Part shown: one piece after another, positions 9,386 to 18,500 of the stretch
How positions within the stretch are numbered: the first letter of the stretch is position 1
How the letters are laid out: each line of letters starts with the position of its first letter
NCBI RefSeq assembly: GCF_014698845.1
Contig: NZ_JACJTV010000003.1
Location: forward strand, 62,001 to 126,000
Direction of reading: 5' to 3'
Length of the DNA: 64,000 bases
Origin: Coleofasciculus sp. FACHB-1120
Lineage (GTDB): Bacteria > Cyanobacteriota > Cyanobacteriia > Cyanobacteriales > FACHB-T130
Translations under genes and position numbers: made by a program
The notes under the pieces: generated by a model
Told to the model about the DNA's origin: nothing
The model's input: only the letters and a program-made list of their open reading frames with translations
Database searches by the model: none

Positions 9386-10603
9386 ATGACGTTAGATTGG
9401 ATTAGCCCAGCGGAACGCCTGCAATCACTGCCCCCTTATGTATTTGCCCGTCTGGATGAACTCAAAGCCAGGGCACGCGAACAAGGGCTGGATTTAATTG
9501 ACTTGGGGATGGGGAATCCAGATGGCCCAGCGCCTCAGCCAGTCATAGACGCAGCGATCGCTGCGTTGCAAAATCCGACAAATCACGGCTACCCCCCCTT
9601 TGAAGGGACTCTCAGCTTCCGCCGTGCCATCACTAACTGGTACGGGCGTCGCTATAATGTTGACCTCGATCCAGATAGCGAAGCCTTGCCGCTACTCGGT
9701 TCTAAGGAAGGGCTGACTCACCTCGCCTTTGCATACATCAACCCAGGCGATGTGATTCTGGTACCCAGTCCCTCTTATCCACCCCATTTTCGCGGGCCAG
9801 CGATCGCTGGGGGTAAAATTCACCCGCTGATTCTAAAACCCGAAAATGACTGGTTGATCGATCTCGGTGACATTCCCGATGATGTCGCCCAACAAGCCAA
9901 GATTCTCTATTTCAACTATCCCAGCAATCCCACTGGCGCAACCGCACCCCGCGAGTTCTTCAAAGATATCGTTGCCTTTGCCAAGAAGCACGAAATCTTA
10001 CTGGTGCATGATTTGTGCTACGCAGAACTAGCTTTTGATGGTTATCAACCAACCAGCTTGTTAGAAATTCCAGGGGCGAAGGAAATCGGCGTCGAGTTTC
10101 ATACCCTGTCTAAAACTTACAACATGGCAGGCTGGCGTGTTGGCTTTGTCGTGGGCAACCAACACATCATTCAAGGGTTGCGGACACTCAAAACGAATCT
10201 GGATTATGGCATCTTTGCCGCCTTGCAATCTGCCGCCGAAACCGCCTTGCAACTTCCAGATGTTTATGTAAATCAAGTCTGCGATCGCTATCGCCGTCGC
10301 CGCGATTTTCTGATTGAGGGATTTGCTGAGTTGGGTTGGACGGTTCCCAAACCAAAAGCCACCATGTACCTGTGGGTTCCTTGTCCGGAGGGCATGACTT
10401 CAACAGATTTTGCCCTGTCTGTCTTGCAGCAGACAGGCGTGGTAGTAACTCCTGGAAATGCTTTTGGATCTGCTGGTGAGGGATATGTGCGGGTGAGTTT
10501 GATTGCTGAATGCGATCGCTTAGCAGAAGCTTTGCGGCGTTTCAAAGAAGCGAATATCCGCTATTCATCTGAAAATGAGGGCGCGTTTATTAAACAGGGA
10601 TAA
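9386..10603 (+). CDS. Class I/II PLP aminotransferase (aspartate/alanine/LL-DAP type)
   Basis: 405 residues of a fold-type I aminotransferase. Visible motifs are LIDLGMGNPDG near the N-terminus, YPSNPTG (substrate and PLP contacts), HDLCYAELAFDG, and the PLP lysine Lys243 in LSKTYNMAGWRVGF. The sequence ends with the RVSLIAECDRLAEALRR region that usually carries the carboxylate-binding arginine. The family includes alanine and aspartate transaminases and LL-diaminopimelate aminotransferases; the exact substrate is not decided here. ATG start, no strong ribosome site. Complete and without lesions. Confidence 0.85.
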   Translation: MTLDWISPAERLQSLPPYVFARLDELKARAREQGLDLIDLGMGNPDGPAPQPVIDAAIAALQNPTNHGYPPFEGTLSFRRAITNWYGRRYNVDLDPDSEALPLLGSKEGLTHLAFAYINPGDVILVPSPSYPPHFRGPAIAGGKIHPLILKPENDWLIDLGDIPDDVAQQAKILYFNYPSNPTGATAPREFFKDIVAFAKKHEILLVHDLCYAELAFDGYQPTSLLEIPGAKEIGVEFHTLSKTYNMAGWRVGFVVGNQHIIQGLRTLKTNLDYGIFAALQSAAETALQLPDVYVNQVCDRYRRRRDFLIEGFAELGWTVPKPKATMYLWVPCPEGMTSTDFALSVLQQTGVVVTPGNAFGSAGEGYVRVSLIAECDRLAEALRRFKEANIRYSSENEGAFIKQG

Positions 10604-10893
10604 AACATCGAAGCTTGAATTTTTGGGTTTAATCTCAAATTAGGAAAATCAGCTATTTCAAAAATAGCCAGCGTTATCCTTTAGATAAATTTGTTTGTAT
10701 AACAGCAAACTTTAATCAGAGATAAAATCCGTCTGATTTTCCACCGTTCCCCCCACCCCTCCCTGCCATTTTCTGCGGCTCCGGCTCCTCTCCCTGCTTG
10801 CGGGGAGGGGCTGGGGGAGGGGTGCAATATCAAAGGGAATTACAAGTCATCAACCGGAAACGATACGGTAGATGATTTTTTGTTTGCGCGCCC
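10604..10893. other. Intergenic region with a GC-rich hairpin repeat
   Basis: The two flanking genes converge here. Positions 10736-10828 hold a copy of a cyanobacterial repeat: CCCCACCCCTCC, then CTCTCCCTGC-TTGC-GGGGAGGGG and GGGGGAGGGGT, which can fold into a hairpin. A small AT-rich stem (GCTATTT / AAATAGC, 10653-10669) lies nearer the aminotransferase stop and may be a weak terminator. No gene is seen. Confidence 0.5.
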
Positions 10894-11445
10894 TTATTTC
10901 AAAGTAAAAGCTTTAGTTTCTGTTACCCTACCACCACCCACCTTGTCATAAATCGTCAGCGTAATTTGGTAAGTTCCTGGTTGAATTTTAGGAGTTGTAT
11001 TAACAGTGCCATTGGGAGAGGCTGCCACATCATCTTTTAAAGCTGTATGTCCTTTTTCTCCAATTAGGCTCTTTTTTACCAAAATGACTTCACCCTTAGC
11101 ATTTTTAACTTCCATATCCATATCTAGCCAGTTTTTCCCATCCTGACCTTTCTTAAATTTGCCAACATTCAGCAAGACTAGCTGAACATCTTCCCCTCTT
11201 TTATAAACTCCATCATTAACCGGCACAACTTTTTGATCGGCAGTTTTCCTGACCAAAAAAGATTTTTCAAATTTCAGTTGAGAAGAACTCGGTTTAGAGG
11301 TAGTTGCAGTCTGGGATGTAGGAGATTTTTGGGAAGGAGAACCCTGAGAAGTAGTAGATTTTTCATCTCCACCACAACCACTGACTAGCACCATTGAAAA
11401 CAACACAAGACCTGTTAACAATAGACTATTGAATGTTTTTTTCAT
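10894..11445 (-). CDS. Putative lipoprotein of unknown function
   Basis: 183 residues. A lipoprotein signal (KK, hydrophobic stretch, lipobox LVSGC with Cys24) is followed by a Ser/Thr/Gln/Pro-rich tether to about residue 55. The globular C-terminal domain is beta-rich (GVYKRGEDVQLVLLNVGKF ... IQPGTYQITLTIYDKVGG) and looks immunoglobulin-like, as in periplasmic or surface binding modules. A strong Shine-Dalgarno sequence (AGGAGGT) lies 7 bases upstream of the ATG, so the start is secure. The family is not recognised and the gene stands alone. Confidence 0.7.
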   Translation of the reverse strand: MKKTFNSLLLTGLVLFSMVLVSGCGGDEKSTTSQGSPSQKSPTSQTATTSKPSSSQLKFEKSFLVRKTADQKVVPVNDGVYKRGEDVQLVLLNVGKFKKGQDGKNWLDMDMEVKNAKGEVILVKKSLIGEKGHTALKDDVAASPNGTVNTTPKIQPGTYQITLTIYDKVGGGRVTETKAFTLK

Positions 11446-11897
11446 TATGTTCTACCTCCTTTTATTTTTTTGAACCTGGTTAATTGATCAAACATTGAGT
11501 TGAGGCAGTTAACACGGGTGAGCTAACTACAACCATAAGTTATCATAATTTATTCAAATTTATCTTTTGGGAGCAACCGCTTTAGCGGGTAGCAACACGA
11601 ACAATTTGCCTTCAAGCGCCACTAAGGAAATTCTTTATTGAATGCACTCCGGTTTAACCCTACCCTGCGAACCCAATGGGAGAAGAATTAAATATTCTCT
11701 CCTCTCCGTTCACGGAGAGGGACTGGGAGTGAGGTTCCGTCTAATGGTGTTTATCTTTACATCGTTCGCTGCGCTTGAAACGGTTCATTTTACCGCAAAT
11801 TAAGCTAAGCGTAGAGCTATAGGCAAAAGGCGGCCTGTGAAATTCACAGACCGCCTTCTATTGTCAATCAATCTAAACTATTGCTACTTAAAGGGGT
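11446..11897. other. Intergenic region with a repeat copy and a terminator
   Basis: No gene is seen. At 11696-11745 there is a clean hairpin (CTCTCCGT-TC-ACGGAGAG) followed by GGACTGGGAGTGAGG, a member of the same repeat type as 10736-10828. The intrinsic terminator of the ChaB gene lies at 11827-11857. Confidence 0.5.
11827..11857 (-). terminator. Intrinsic terminator of the chaB-like gene
   Basis: A 15-bp stem with one G-T type mismatch and a 1-base loop (arms 11827-11841 and 11843-11857, core GGCGGCCTGTGAA) lies 41 bp past the stop of the minus-strand ChaB gene. On that strand it is followed by a short TTTT run. Confidence 0.75.
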
Positions 11898-12167
11898 TTA
11901 ATTACCGCCAGACTGAACCGCAGCGCGGGTTACGGGATTTGAATTGTCTTCGTTGATCATTTCAGGAGTCCGCTCCCAGTTGCCATTTTCACCTTGCTGG
12001 TATTCGCTTTTGATGGTATTCCATGCAACCTTGCGGGCAGCTTCTTCGTCCATCCCGTCCTCGTGGGCACTCTTAAATGCAGCTTGGAAAATCTGCTGAG
12101 CAGCTTCAGGCAGTTCTTGTACTTCTGAAGGTAAGTTATTAACTTGTTGATCTGGTTGTTCGGTCAT
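11898..12167 (-). CDS. ChaB family protein
   Basis: 89 residues. The N-terminal half, LPSEVQELPEAAQQIFQAAF followed by KSAHEDGMDEEAARKVAWNTIK, is the helical ChaB domain seen in E. coli ChaB, a small protein once linked to the ChaA cation antiporter. Cyanobacterial homologues are usually single-gene and uncharacterised. The C-terminal 30 residues are polar and probably disordered. A good ribosome site (GGAG) precedes the ATG. No chaA lies beside it, so a transport role is not supported by context. Confidence 0.8.
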   Translation of the reverse strand: MTEQPDQQVNNLPSEVQELPEAAQQIFQAAFKSAHEDGMDEEAARKVAWNTIKSEYQQGENGNWERTPEMINEDNSNPVTRAAVQSGGN

Positions 12168-12573
12168 AAAGTACTCCTATTATCTTCGTCTGGGATCATC
12201 TTAGAAAGCCAGATGCACAAATTCCTCTTCCCTGGATGTAGTTATGGCTCCTCGATATACCTATCCGAGGCATTATCTTATGTAAATTAATTTTGTATTT
12301 ATATATACAGAATCCTCCTGCAAATCATCGGCTGACAAATACAGATGACGAATACAGCGGTTGAGATCCCGGCTTTGAGAAAGAAGCGGGGGATCTCTCC
12401 TTCACGAATCCTTGAGGATTGCTATGCTTAAATAATTCGCGAACTCCTGTAGAGACAAGGGTTATCGCGTTTCTACGCTAAAGGCACTTCAATTCTCGAA
12501 TCTCACCTTAGAAAGGGGAATCTGGGGATTCTGATATATAATCCGACAAAAGTGAATTGGTATCGTTTACCGA
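12168..12573. other. Intergenic region with a degenerate hairpin repeat
   Basis: No gene is seen. A hairpin at 12363-12397 (GAGATCCCGGCTT ... AAGCGGGGGATCTC) followed by GAGGATTGCTATG at 12414-12426 resembles the centre and right end of the 102-bp element at 50875 and 54853; the left end cannot be placed with confidence. It may be a decayed third copy. Confidence 0.4.
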
Positions 12574-15447
12574 CTAAGGGAAACCACAAGTTCCAGCCGG
12601 TACAGTGGTTTCAGACCAATTGCTGAGATCGCTGGCAGAGATATTATTTGTAGATAGCGTTTCCGTTTCTATCTGGATCGCTCCTCCAAAACTGTCATTT
12701 AAGAAAAAGTTGCCAATTGTATTATTGCGGGGTTGGAGACAAATCGTATCGCCAGAACCGCTGGTTATTGCTTCGAGATCCCCGATTGCACCGCCTGTTA
12801 AGGTGTTAAGCCGGACTCCGGCAAAGATTTTAGCGGTATCGTAGCTGTTGAGGGAAAGCCCGGTAAAAGTATTATCTATAATTTGATTTGATTCACTAAG
12901 GAATTGAAGTTGGGCATTTCCATTGATGCTGGTGAAAATTCCATAGAATCCATTTTTAGAAATTTGTTGATTGTTAGAAATATCGACTGTTCCTACCGCC
13001 GCATCGGAAAGTGCGATATTCACCCCATTGTCTTGATTTTCCGAAATAGTGCTATTGGTAATGTTGAAGGTTCCAGAGGTGTTATTGGAGAGAAGTATGC
13101 CAATTCCATAAAACCCGTTTTTAGAAATTTGAGTATTAGCAATATTAAACGTTCCGGTTGCGCTATCGTTTAGCTTAAGAGAAATCCCATCAAATTGATT
13201 TTCTGAGATTGTACTATCAGTAATATCAAATGTTCCAGAACTATTGGCTTCAAGTTCAATATTAATTCCGCTAAATTGATTTCCGGTTATTTGGTTATTA
13301 GTAAGATTGAAGCTTCCGGAGGCACTGTCAAACAGTTTTACCTCGACTCCGTCAGCAATAGTAGCTAAGCTGTTATTGTCAGCAATCGTATTCTCAGAAA
13401 TATTAAAGGTTCCAGTCGCACTATTGCGAAGTTCAATATTGACGCCATCCCCCTCGTTAGCTAAAGCGCCATTGTTGATAATCGTGTTTTTGGCAAGAAT
13501 TAGGTTAACTTGTCCCTGATTGTTGTTGAGAGAGAAGCCTTCCAAAGCAGAATTTGCGATCGCGTTGTCTTGAATTAGTATCTGCCCAGTCACGTTCTCA
13601 AGTAAGATCCCCTCACTGGCAGAATTCGAGATCGCGTTGTCTCGAATAATCGCATTGCTGATGTTGCTTCCAGCGATACCAGGGCCAGTAGTTGTGCTAA
13701 TAGCGAAACCCGACAGCGTTGTGGTATTTCCCATCATGACCGTTCCTGTCACGTCTGCCAGTACCCCTGCATTAGACAAGGGTAATTGTAGATTGCCGAG
13801 TTCCACGGTATCTATACGCTGCACAGGGCCAGTTGAAAGCACTTGCACTTGGTCGGGAATCTTGAAAGCAGGAACTCCAGGATTTGTCCCTGGTTGCACG
13901 TAGACAATATCATTGGGTTGAGCCACAGCCAACGCTTCCACAACTGTTGCAGTTGGATTCTCAAACGTACCGTTTCCGGTTCCAATTCCTAAATTGACGT
14001 GCCGAAATCTCCACGGTTGTCCCGTCGCGGGATTCGTAACAAACACCGTATCTTGGACGCTGAAAGATTCAGATTCGGATTGTTCATCGACTACGATATT
14101 CGCGTTTCGGGTCACAGATTCCCCTAGACGCGCTAGAACCCGATCTTCTTTTCTTATCCCTCTGGGACGAGTGCCGGGAAAATTCGCCCCCACACTCAGC
14201 ACCAAATTCGTGCCAAAAGTGCCATCATTTGAGAGCAAGAGTCCCAGCCTGAAAGTGTCAGTGGGACGCGCTTCCAACCGAGTGCGCCAGCCCAAAATCT
14301 CTGCACTGCCTGGGGCATCATAATAATAAAGTCCGGCATAGCCTCGAAGGTCGCCCGTTTGACCGATTTGGGTAATTTTCACGCCAGCTTCAACATCAAA
14401 TCCTGCCATCGCCGCTTCAAAATTGCGATCGCGCCGAAGTTGTTGATTTCTAGTTTGACCCAAAAAATTACCTTGAAAGAAAGGGTCTGAAAACGATAAA
14501 CCTGTAGAAAAAACCCTTTCTTGGGTCAGTTGGCGGGTATCTCCAACCGGAATGTAAGCATTCGCGCGAACATCCCAGTTTTCTCCTAAACTTTCAAATC
14601 CAGCACCAAGTTGATTAAAGTTGCTATTACCCGTGTCACGGGTATCGAAGCCCACATAGCCACCCAAGATTCGGTTATCTTTGGCACTATAAAAGCGATG
14701 TCCTAAAACAATATTGGTGCTTGTATGAGAGTCTTCTGTTGACAACAGCAACCTACCTTCTAAGAAAGTGAGGTTGCTGGAATTTTGCCATAAAGGAACA
14801 AAGCCTTCAAGGCTACCAAAAGAACTTTCGTAACCTACGCCGGGGCCAGTGATAAATTCAGCGCCAATTCGAGGCAAAAACTGCTGAAAACGGACTCGAT
14901 CTGATTGTGGTGTCTGTTTGGTTTCGGCGCTAATCTCTGTTATAGAAGGTACGTTTTCCGGAGTTATTGTTTCTTGGAGTAACCCTGCTTCGTACAAAGT
15001 GCGGGGAGGTGTTTTTACTTCTGCTAAAGGTTGAGAGGCTTCGACCTCCAATGTCTCTGGAGAAGGTATGGTTTTGAGGCTAGATTCTGGTGTGGCGAGT
15101 GCAGTTTCCACGTTAGATGTTTGAGCCAGAAAACGCCCTTCTTTCAGCGTGTAAAAAGACGGCTTGGCTAAAGAATTCTGGTTCTCGAAGTTTAAGGTTT
15201 CGGGTTTTGGCACCTCTTGTGGGTGTTCTGCTACATCAAGGGTATCAACAAGGGATACCTCTAGAGTATTATTATTTAATTCAGGAATGCCATCAGGTAA
15301 CTGGAGGATTTTAACGCCTGTAAAGTCTGTTGTCGAGCTTGATGCATTGGGTTTTGACTTAGTTGTTTGGGCGACGGCAGTTGAGGTTAGCGTTCCTAAC
15401 AGTAGTAAAATTGTGTAGAAGTACGGTGTTGATGTTCTTAGAAGCAT
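12574..15447 (-). CDS. Inverse-autotransporter-like beta-barrel protein with beta-helix passenger
   Basis: 957 residues from the ATG at 15447, which has a GGGGAG ribosome site and opens directly into a signal peptide (about residues 1-27, ending AVAQ). A GTG at 15492 would add 15 residues. A spacer precedes a beta-barrel region (about 185-430) with FLPRIGAEFITGPGVGYESS, FLEGRLLLSTEDSHTSTNIVLG and GYVGFDTRDTG, which reads like the intimin/invasin-type barrel. About residues 540-900 form a right-handed parallel beta-helix built from repeats such as ISENQFDGISLKLNDSATGT. The barrel-before-passenger order fits type Ve secretion: the barrel sits in the outer membrane and exposes the helix. The ligand or enzymatic function of the helix is unknown. 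Confidence 0.7.
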   Translation of the reverse strand: MLLRTSTPYFYTILLLLGTLTSTAVAQTTKSKPNASSSTTDFTGVKILQLPDGIPELNNNTLEVSLVDTLDVAEHPQEVPKPETLNFENQNSLAKPSFYTLKEGRFLAQTSNVETALATPESSLKTIPSPETLEVEASQPLAEVKTPPRTLYEAGLLQETITPENVPSITEISAETKQTPQSDRVRFQQFLPRIGAEFITGPGVGYESSFGSLEGFVPLWQNSSNLTFLEGRLLLSTEDSHTSTNIVLGHRFYSAKDNRILGGYVGFDTRDTGNSNFNQLGAGFESLGENWDVRANAYIPVGDTRQLTQERVFSTGLSFSDPFFQGNFLGQTRNQQLRRDRNFEAAMAGFDVEAGVKITQIGQTGDLRGYAGLYYYDAPGSAEILGWRTRLEARPTDTFRLGLLLSNDGTFGTNLVLSVGANFPGTRPRGIRKEDRVLARLGESVTRNANIVVDEQSESESFSVQDTVFVTNPATGQPWRFRHVNLGIGTGNGTFENPTATVVEALAVAQPNDIVYVQPGTNPGVPAFKIPDQVQVLSTGPVQRIDTVELGNLQLPLSNAGVLADVTGTVMMGNTTTLSGFAISTTTGPGIAGSNISNAIIRDNAISNSASEGILLENVTGQILIQDNAIANSALEGFSLNNNQGQVNLILAKNTIINNGALANEGDGVNIELRNSATGTFNISENTIADNNSLATIADGVEVKLFDSASGSFNLTNNQITGNQFSGINIELEANSSGTFDITDSTISENQFDGISLKLNDSATGTFNIANTQISKNGFYGIGILLSNNTSGTFNITNSTISENQDNGVNIALSDAAVGTVDISNNQQISKNGFYGIFTSINGNAQLQFLSESNQIIDNTFTGLSLNSYDTAKIFAGVRLNTLTGGAIGDLEAITSGSGDTICLQPRNNTIGNFFLNDSFGGAIQIETETLSTNNISASDLSNWSETTVPAGTCGFP

Positions 15448-15558
15448 TTTTCTCCCCACTAAATTCTGTCTTAGCTTCAGGCTCGTATCCACAACAACTC
15501 ATTGTCAACAGTTGCCAAATCAGCAGCTTTAAATATTAATTAAAGCTGCTTTGCCGTA

Positions 15559-18500
15559 CTAGATACTTACAAAAGTAGAAGCGGCACTACTTATAAAAGT
15601 AGAAGCATTCACCCCAGCCAATATTGCCAGAGTCTGGCTATTGGAATTGTCAATAATACTGGTATTGCTACCTTGCTGAATAATCGACAACTGATTCAGT
15701 TTTAAACCTCCGGCTAAGCCAATGTAGTCTTGACCAATCTGGAAGTCGCGGATGATGTCAGTACCTCCCCCTATAGAAACGGCGAAGATATCGCGCCCCG
15801 CACCTCCGGTGAGGATATCGTTCCCCAAGCCTCCGTAGAGTCGGTCATCGCCCCCATCTCCCCAGATTTGGTCGCTGCCTGCCTCGCCGTACAGGGTATC
15901 ATTACCGCCACAACCATTGATGCGATCGCTACCTGTCCCACCGTAGATCAGGTCATCCATCCCCATCGAACCCCCAGTTAATACGTTATTGTTGAGGTCG
16001 CCGATTAGGGTATCGTTACCGTCATTGCCGTAAATGTGGTCTTTTCCTAGTCCCCCTACAATCGTGTCATGACCGCCAAAGCCATTGATCCGGTCGTCTA
16101 AAGAGGTTCCTACTAAGGTTTCAGAAAGCCAAGTGCCGTTAATGACATTCAGGGGTGCAGTGTCATTGTCAATGTTGGCAATAGTGACATCTTGAGGGTT
16201 GAATCCGTTATATTTGGCGTCGGTGCTAATCGCAGCAGAAGTAACGATGTTGTAAGCAATATTGCTATCTACAAGTACATCGTCAATTCCTTTCACCGTA
16301 ACGGTTTGAGCAATATTCCAATTGTTTTGAGTAAAGGTCAGTGATGGAGTGGAAACGCTGCCTTCCGTCGTATCGGAACTCGTTAAACCAAGGATGACGT
16401 TAGCCGTAGGTTGACTATTGAGTTTGACGGTAAAGGTGGCAGTCCCTGCCGCTTCAGTGGTGTTATTGGTGATGGGTGAAATCGTGAAGCCAGCCGTATC
16501 ATTATCTAGGATGGTGCCGACGGCTTGATTATCGGCAATTTTGGCGTTGACGGGGTTGGAGAGGTTAACCAAAAAGGTTTCGTTCGCCTCATCCAGATTG
16601 TCACCAATGATAGGAACGGTAATGATTTGGCTGGTGACACCGGGGGCAAAATTTAAAGTACCTGCTTTGTTGGTATAGTCGCTGAGTGCGATCGCGCCAC
16701 CGTTAGCAGTGGCATAATTGACTGCGATCTCTTGAGCGCTAGCATTGGAAAGAGTAACAGTAAAGTTAGCTAATTTAGTGCCGCTATTGCCTTCGGTGAC
16801 GGTGACATCGCTGATACTGATGTTGGGGATGGCGATATCATCATTATTGATAGTGGCAACTCCGGTGCCTTTGACAATGGTGGCGTTGGTTGCAGCACTC
16901 AGATTAACGTTGAAAGTCTCGTTGTCTTCAAATTTGGTATCACCGTTAACTGCAACAGTAATAATCTGGCTAGTTTCCCCTGGTGCGAAGGTAATGGGAG
17001 TAACAGAAGCGATACCATTGTAATCGCCATCTACTGTAGTAGCCGTGCTGTCAGATGTGGCGTAATTTACTGTGACTGTTTCGCTACTTGCATTAGAAAG
17101 GCCAATCGTAAAGCTAGCGTTACTTGTGCCGTTGTTGCCTTCGTTTAGGGTGGTATCGCTGATGCTAATCTTTGGTTGCAGATCATCATTATTGATAGTG
17201 GCAACTCCGGTGCCTTTGACAATGGTGGCGTTGGTTGCAGCACTCAGATTAACGTTGAAAGTCTCGTTGGCTTCAAATTTAGTATCGCCGCTAACTGCAA
17301 CATTGATAATCTTGCTAGTTTCCCCTGGTGCGAAGGTAATGGGAGTAACAGAAGCGATACTATTGTAATCGCCATCTACTGTAGTAGCTGAGCCGTCAGA
17401 TGTGGTGTAATTTACTGTGACAGTTTCACTACTTTCATTAGAAAGACTAATTGTAAAGCTAGCGTTAGTTGTGCCGCTATTTCCTTCGGTTACGCTGACA
17501 TCGTTGATGCTGATAGTAGGTTGATTGTCATCGTTAGTAATTGTGGCAACTCCGGTGCCTTTGGCAATGGTGGCGTTGGTTGCACCCGTGAGATTCACGT
17601 TGAAGGTTTCATTCGTCTCAAATTTATTATCACCATTGACAGCAACCGTGATAGTTTTGGTTATTTCTCCAGGGTTGAAGGTGATGGGTGTTGATGTAAC
17701 GCTAGTATAATCGCCATCAAATGTAGTAGCTGTGCCGTCAGATGTGGCGTAATTTACTGTGACTGTTTCGCTACTTGCATTAGAAAGGCCAATCGTAAAG
17801 CTAGCGTTAGTTGGACCGCTATTTCCTTCAGTTACGCTGACATCGTTGATGCTGATAGTAGGTTGATTGTCATCGTTGACAACCGTTACCTGTGCTATGG
17901 CTGTAGTAATTTTAGAACTTGCTGGGGCATCCGTCAGGTTAGGATTACTTAACGTGACAGAAATATTTTCATCAAGCTCAAATGTTGTGTCACCCAAGAC
18001 ATCCAATGCAATCGTCTTTGTCGCCTCACCAGAGGCAAAATTAATAGTGCCAGAAAGAGTAGTTCCTCCACCGCTAACCAGAATATTGTTATAGTCAGTT
18101 GCAGAAGTAGCAGCCCCGCCAATTGCATAATCAACGCTACTCGCTACGCCTATTCCGCCGCTGCGTGTGACAGTAAAGGTAACGGTTTGCTTACCAGTGT
18201 CACCTTCAGTCAAAGTTGGGGAAGCAGTGGTAATCGCGTATTGAATCGTGTCGTTGGATGCGATCGCTACCGTAGCATTACTCTTAGCAGCATCAATGGT
18301 GTAACCTGCACCCGTCACCAAGTTTAGCCGCAGCGTTTCCGCTAACTCTGGCAAAGTATCATCAACAGCAGTAAGCGTAACATTGACAAAACTCTGCCCA
18401 TCCGGAATCACCACCGATAAACCGCCGCTACTCAGCGTATAGTCATTTCCGCTAGCAGTGCTGCTACTATCAATAGCAAAATTCACTGTCAAATCGCCCG

